Assembly (NCBI GenBank): GCA_029975475.1
Contig: JARKPB010000018.1
Location: forward strand, 1-64,000
Origin: Anaerolineaceae bacterium
GTDB taxonomy: Bacteria; Chloroflexota; Anaerolineae; Anaerolineales; Anaerolineaceae
Reading direction: 5' to 3'
Length of the DNA: 64,000 nt
The notes under the pieces were generated by a model. It saw only the letters and a list, made by a program, of their open reading frames with translations. It ran no database searches and was not told the origin of the DNA. The position numbers were made by a program, and so were the translations under genes. Each line of letters opens with the position of its first letter. Position 1 is the stretch's first letter. This document shows positions 62,216 to 64,000 of this stretch, piece after piece.

Positions 62216-63873
62216 GGTTGGCGCGCCGGGTATGGCTGTGGGCACTGCCCCTGCTTTTTCTGGGTTTGTTTTTCTATCTGCCGCTTGGCCGAATTCTTAT
62301 CATCACAGGCCAGGCAGCCATTGAAACCGGCCTGCGGCCTTCGTTTGGCGCGCAGCTGCTGCGCACACTGGGATTCACGGCTGGCCAGGCCGGTCTGTCC
62401 ACTCTGCTGACCCTCTTGATCGGGCTGCCCGCTGCCTATTTGTTTGGCCGCTTTCGCTTCCCCGCCAAACGCCCCTTGCAGCTGCTGTTTACCCTGCCGT
62501 TTATTCTCCCGACTGTGGTGGCAGCCGCCGGGTTTAACGCGCTGCTCGGACCCAACGGCTGGCTTAACTGGGGGTTGATGCGCATTTTTGGTTTAAGCCA
62601 GCCGCCGGTGATGATTCTGAACACCCTGACCGCCGTCCTCCTGGCTCACGTTTTCTACAACACCAGCGTGGTATTAAGGGTGGTCGGTTCCGCCTGGGCA
62701 CAGCTGGACCCGCGTCTGGAGGGCTCAGCCCGCACCCTGGGCGCTTCACCCTGGCAGGCTTTTCGCACGGTCACCCTGCCGCTGCTGCGCCCGTTTATTC
62801 TGGCAGCGACAGTGCTGGTATTCCTTTTTAACTTTACTTCATTTGGAGTGGTTTTGCTGTTGGGCGGACCAAAATTCGCCACCCTGGAGGTCGAAATCTA
62901 CATTCAGGCGCTCCAGATTCTGAATCTGCCGGCTGCCGGAGCGCTTTCAGCGGTGCAGCTGCTGTGCACCCTGATCATTACCCTGGTCTACACCCGTCTG
63001 GCTGACCGGCGCAATATCCCCCTCACCCCCCGGTTGGAATCCGAAGCGGTCCAGCCGCTTCATTCGCTCCCCCGCCGGGTTTTCGCCGCGCTGGTTATTT
63101 TCTTGCTGACTGCGCTGCTCCTCCTGCCGCTGGCAGCCCTGGTGCTGCGCTCTTTCAGCGCGGTCAACGCCGATGGAACGCTGCGTCTGACGCTGGATTT
63201 TTACCGCGAGCTGTTTATTAACCGCCGACAATCAATTTTTTATGTCCCGCCGATTCGGGCGGCGCTTAACTCGCTGGGGTACGCCGGGCTGACTGTCCTC
63301 ATCTCCCTATCGCTTGGCAGTCTGGCTGCCTATGCCCTGCGGGAAAGCTCGCGCCTGAACCGCGTCCTGGAACCCGTCCTGATGCTGCCGCTTGGCGCTT
63401 CTGCGGTAACCCTGGGCCTGGGGATGGTGATGGTTTTCAACCGCCCTCCGTTTGACCCGGGCAGCTTCCCGCTTTTGCTGCCGTTTGCCCACAGCCTGGT
63501 AGCGCTGCCCTTCGCCCTGCGCAGCATCCAGCCGGCTCTGCGCTCCATTCCGCCCAGCCTGGGTCAGGCCGCGGCTGTTCTGGGAGCCTCTCCGGGCAAG
63601 GTCTGGCGAACGATTGAAATGCCAATTCTCGCTCGCGCCTTGCTGGTCAGCGCTGTCTTTGCTTTCACCATTTCTCTGGGCGAATTTGGCGCCACTGCTT
63701 TCCTTGCCCGGCCAGAGCGCCCGACCCTGCCAGTGGCAATCTTTCGGTACCTTGGTCAGCCGGGTGAGTTGAATTACGGGCAGGCGCTGGCACTATCTAC
63801 CCTGCTGTTGATCATCTGCGCCGTGAGCATTCTGCTGCTGGAATATTTAGAGAACCGCGCACGCCAGAAATAA
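62212..63873 (+). CDS. thiP: Thiamine ABC transporter permease (two fused halves)
   Basis: A 553-residue permease with about twelve membrane segments in two homologous halves. Each half has the EAA-type loop: GSAWAQLDPRLEGSARTLGA in the first (near residue 155) and AAAVLGASPGKVWRTIEMPI in the second (near 455). This duplicated layout is typical of ThiP and FbpB. GTG at 62212-62214 starts it, with GGAGGTGGTGCTGCG before it and a GTGA overlap of the thiB stop. With ThiB and ThiQ it imports thiamine. Confidence 0.92.
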   Translation: MRLARRVWLWALPLLFLGLFFYLPLGRILIITGQAAIETGLRPSFGAQLLRTLGFTAGQAGLSTLLTLLIGLPAAYLFGRFRFPAKRPLQLLFTLPFILPTVVAAAGFNALLGPNGWLNWGLMRIFGLSQPPVMILNTLTAVLLAHVFYNTSVVLRVVGSAWAQLDPRLEGSARTLGASPWQAFRTVTLPLLRPFILAATVLVFLFNFTSFGVVLLLGGPKFATLEVEIYIQALQILNLPAAGALSAVQLLCTLIITLVYTRLADRRNIPLTPRLESEAVQPLHSLPRRVFAALVIFLLTALLLLPLAALVLRSFSAVNADGTLRLTLDFYRELFINRRQSIFYVPPIRAALNSLGYAGLTVLISLSLGSLAAYALRESSRLNRVLEPVLMLPLGASAVTLGLGMVMVFNRPPFDPGSFPLLLPFAHSLVALPFALRSIQPALRSIPPSLGQAAAVLGASPGKVWRTIEMPILARALLVSAVFAFTISLGEFGATAFLARPERPTLPVAIFRYLGQPGELNYGQALALSTLLLIICAVSILLLEYLENRARQK

Positions 63874-63885
63874 GGATACCTTCCC

Positions 63886-64000
63886 ATGCTTGAAATCCAG
63901 CGGATCAATAAGACCTACGAAGACCAACCCCTGCTCCAGAATATCTCCTTTGCGCTCGGAAAAGAAGAAACCCTTTGCTTACTGGGACGTTCCGGCTCAG
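63886..64000 (+). CDS. thiQ: Thiamine ABC transporter ATP-binding protein, N-terminal part (cut by window end)
   Basis: The first 38 codons lie in the window: MLEIQRINKTYEDQPLLQNI at the start, then the beginning of Walker A in LGRSGS (residues 33-38), where the window stops. It is an ABC ATPase by this motif and by place directly after the permease. AAGGATACC precedes the ATG. Assignment as ThiQ rests on operon context. Confidence 0.85.
   Translation, partial: MLEIQRINKTYEDQPLLQNISFALGKEETLCLLGRSGS

Overview
The window looks like a bacterial chromosome segment, most likely from the phylum Chloroflexi (Anaerolineae type). That is an inference from gene content and protein style: moderately high GC, a TTG-started FtsK, several Thr/Pro-rich lipoproteins, tandem M42 aminopeptidases, WXG100-type proteins and a UDP-sugar/nonulosonate cluster. 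No rRNA, tRNA, insertion sequence, phage or CRISPR array was seen. Coding density is high and no stretch above 300 bases is unexplained.

Layout. Positions 1-2110 (minus) hold a promoter-led operon for a WXG100-type protein, an unrecognised protein and a Ser/Thr kinase that runs off the window. Positions 2184-27246 (minus) hold one uninterrupted surface-polysaccharide cluster of 24 genes. It is read from a consensus-like promoter in front of a winged-helix regulator and ends at an intrinsic terminator. It encodes GDP-fucose synthase, a Wzm/Wzt-type ABC exporter, two NeuB-family synthases, three cytidylyltransferases (one fused to a KdsC-like phosphatase), a PseB-like dehydratase with an RmlD-like reductase, a PtmA-like SDR, three methyltransferase/sulfatase-associated genes and many glycosyltransferases. 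Positions 27.3-31.9 kb (mixed strands) hold a lipoprotein, a leader with attenuator-like folding in front of yedF, an ECF sigma/anti-sigma pair, a cold-shock gene and a SAM-I riboswitch in front of metK.

Positions 31.9-34.9 kb hold a cytochrome P450, a lipoprotein and an adenosine-specific-kinase family gene. Positions 35.0-40.4 kb (plus) hold rnz, a second ECF sigma/anti-sigma pair, a Nudix hydrolase and ftsK. Positions 40.4-45.3 kb (minus) hold a paralogous lipoprotein, gamma-glutamyltransferase, selD and an SPFH protein. selD is a selenoprotein gene: TGA at 44093-44095 is the catalytic Sec codon, so ordinary ORF calling cuts off its first 55 residues. With yedF it indicates that the organism uses selenocysteine.

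Positions 46.7-51.9 kb (minus) hold an operon of three tandem M42 aminopeptidases, a solute-binding lipoprotein and two small membrane proteins. Positions 52-56.1 kb (minus) hold an MFS transporter, a DUF92 protein, a PH-like membrane protein and a DegT aminotransferase. Positions 56.2-60.3 kb (minus) hold bactofilin, CPBP protease, proS, a YgjV-like protein and YjbQ. Positions 60.3-64 kb (plus) hold a promoter and TPP riboswitch controlling thiN-thiB-thiP-thiQ (the last cut by the window end), which together import thiamine and pyrophosphorylate it.

A recurrent regulatory feature is the lack of a leader: selD, the lipoprotein at 27290 and the DegT aminotransferase at 56139 each have a good -10 hexamer 6-7 bases before ATG and no Shine-Dalgarno.
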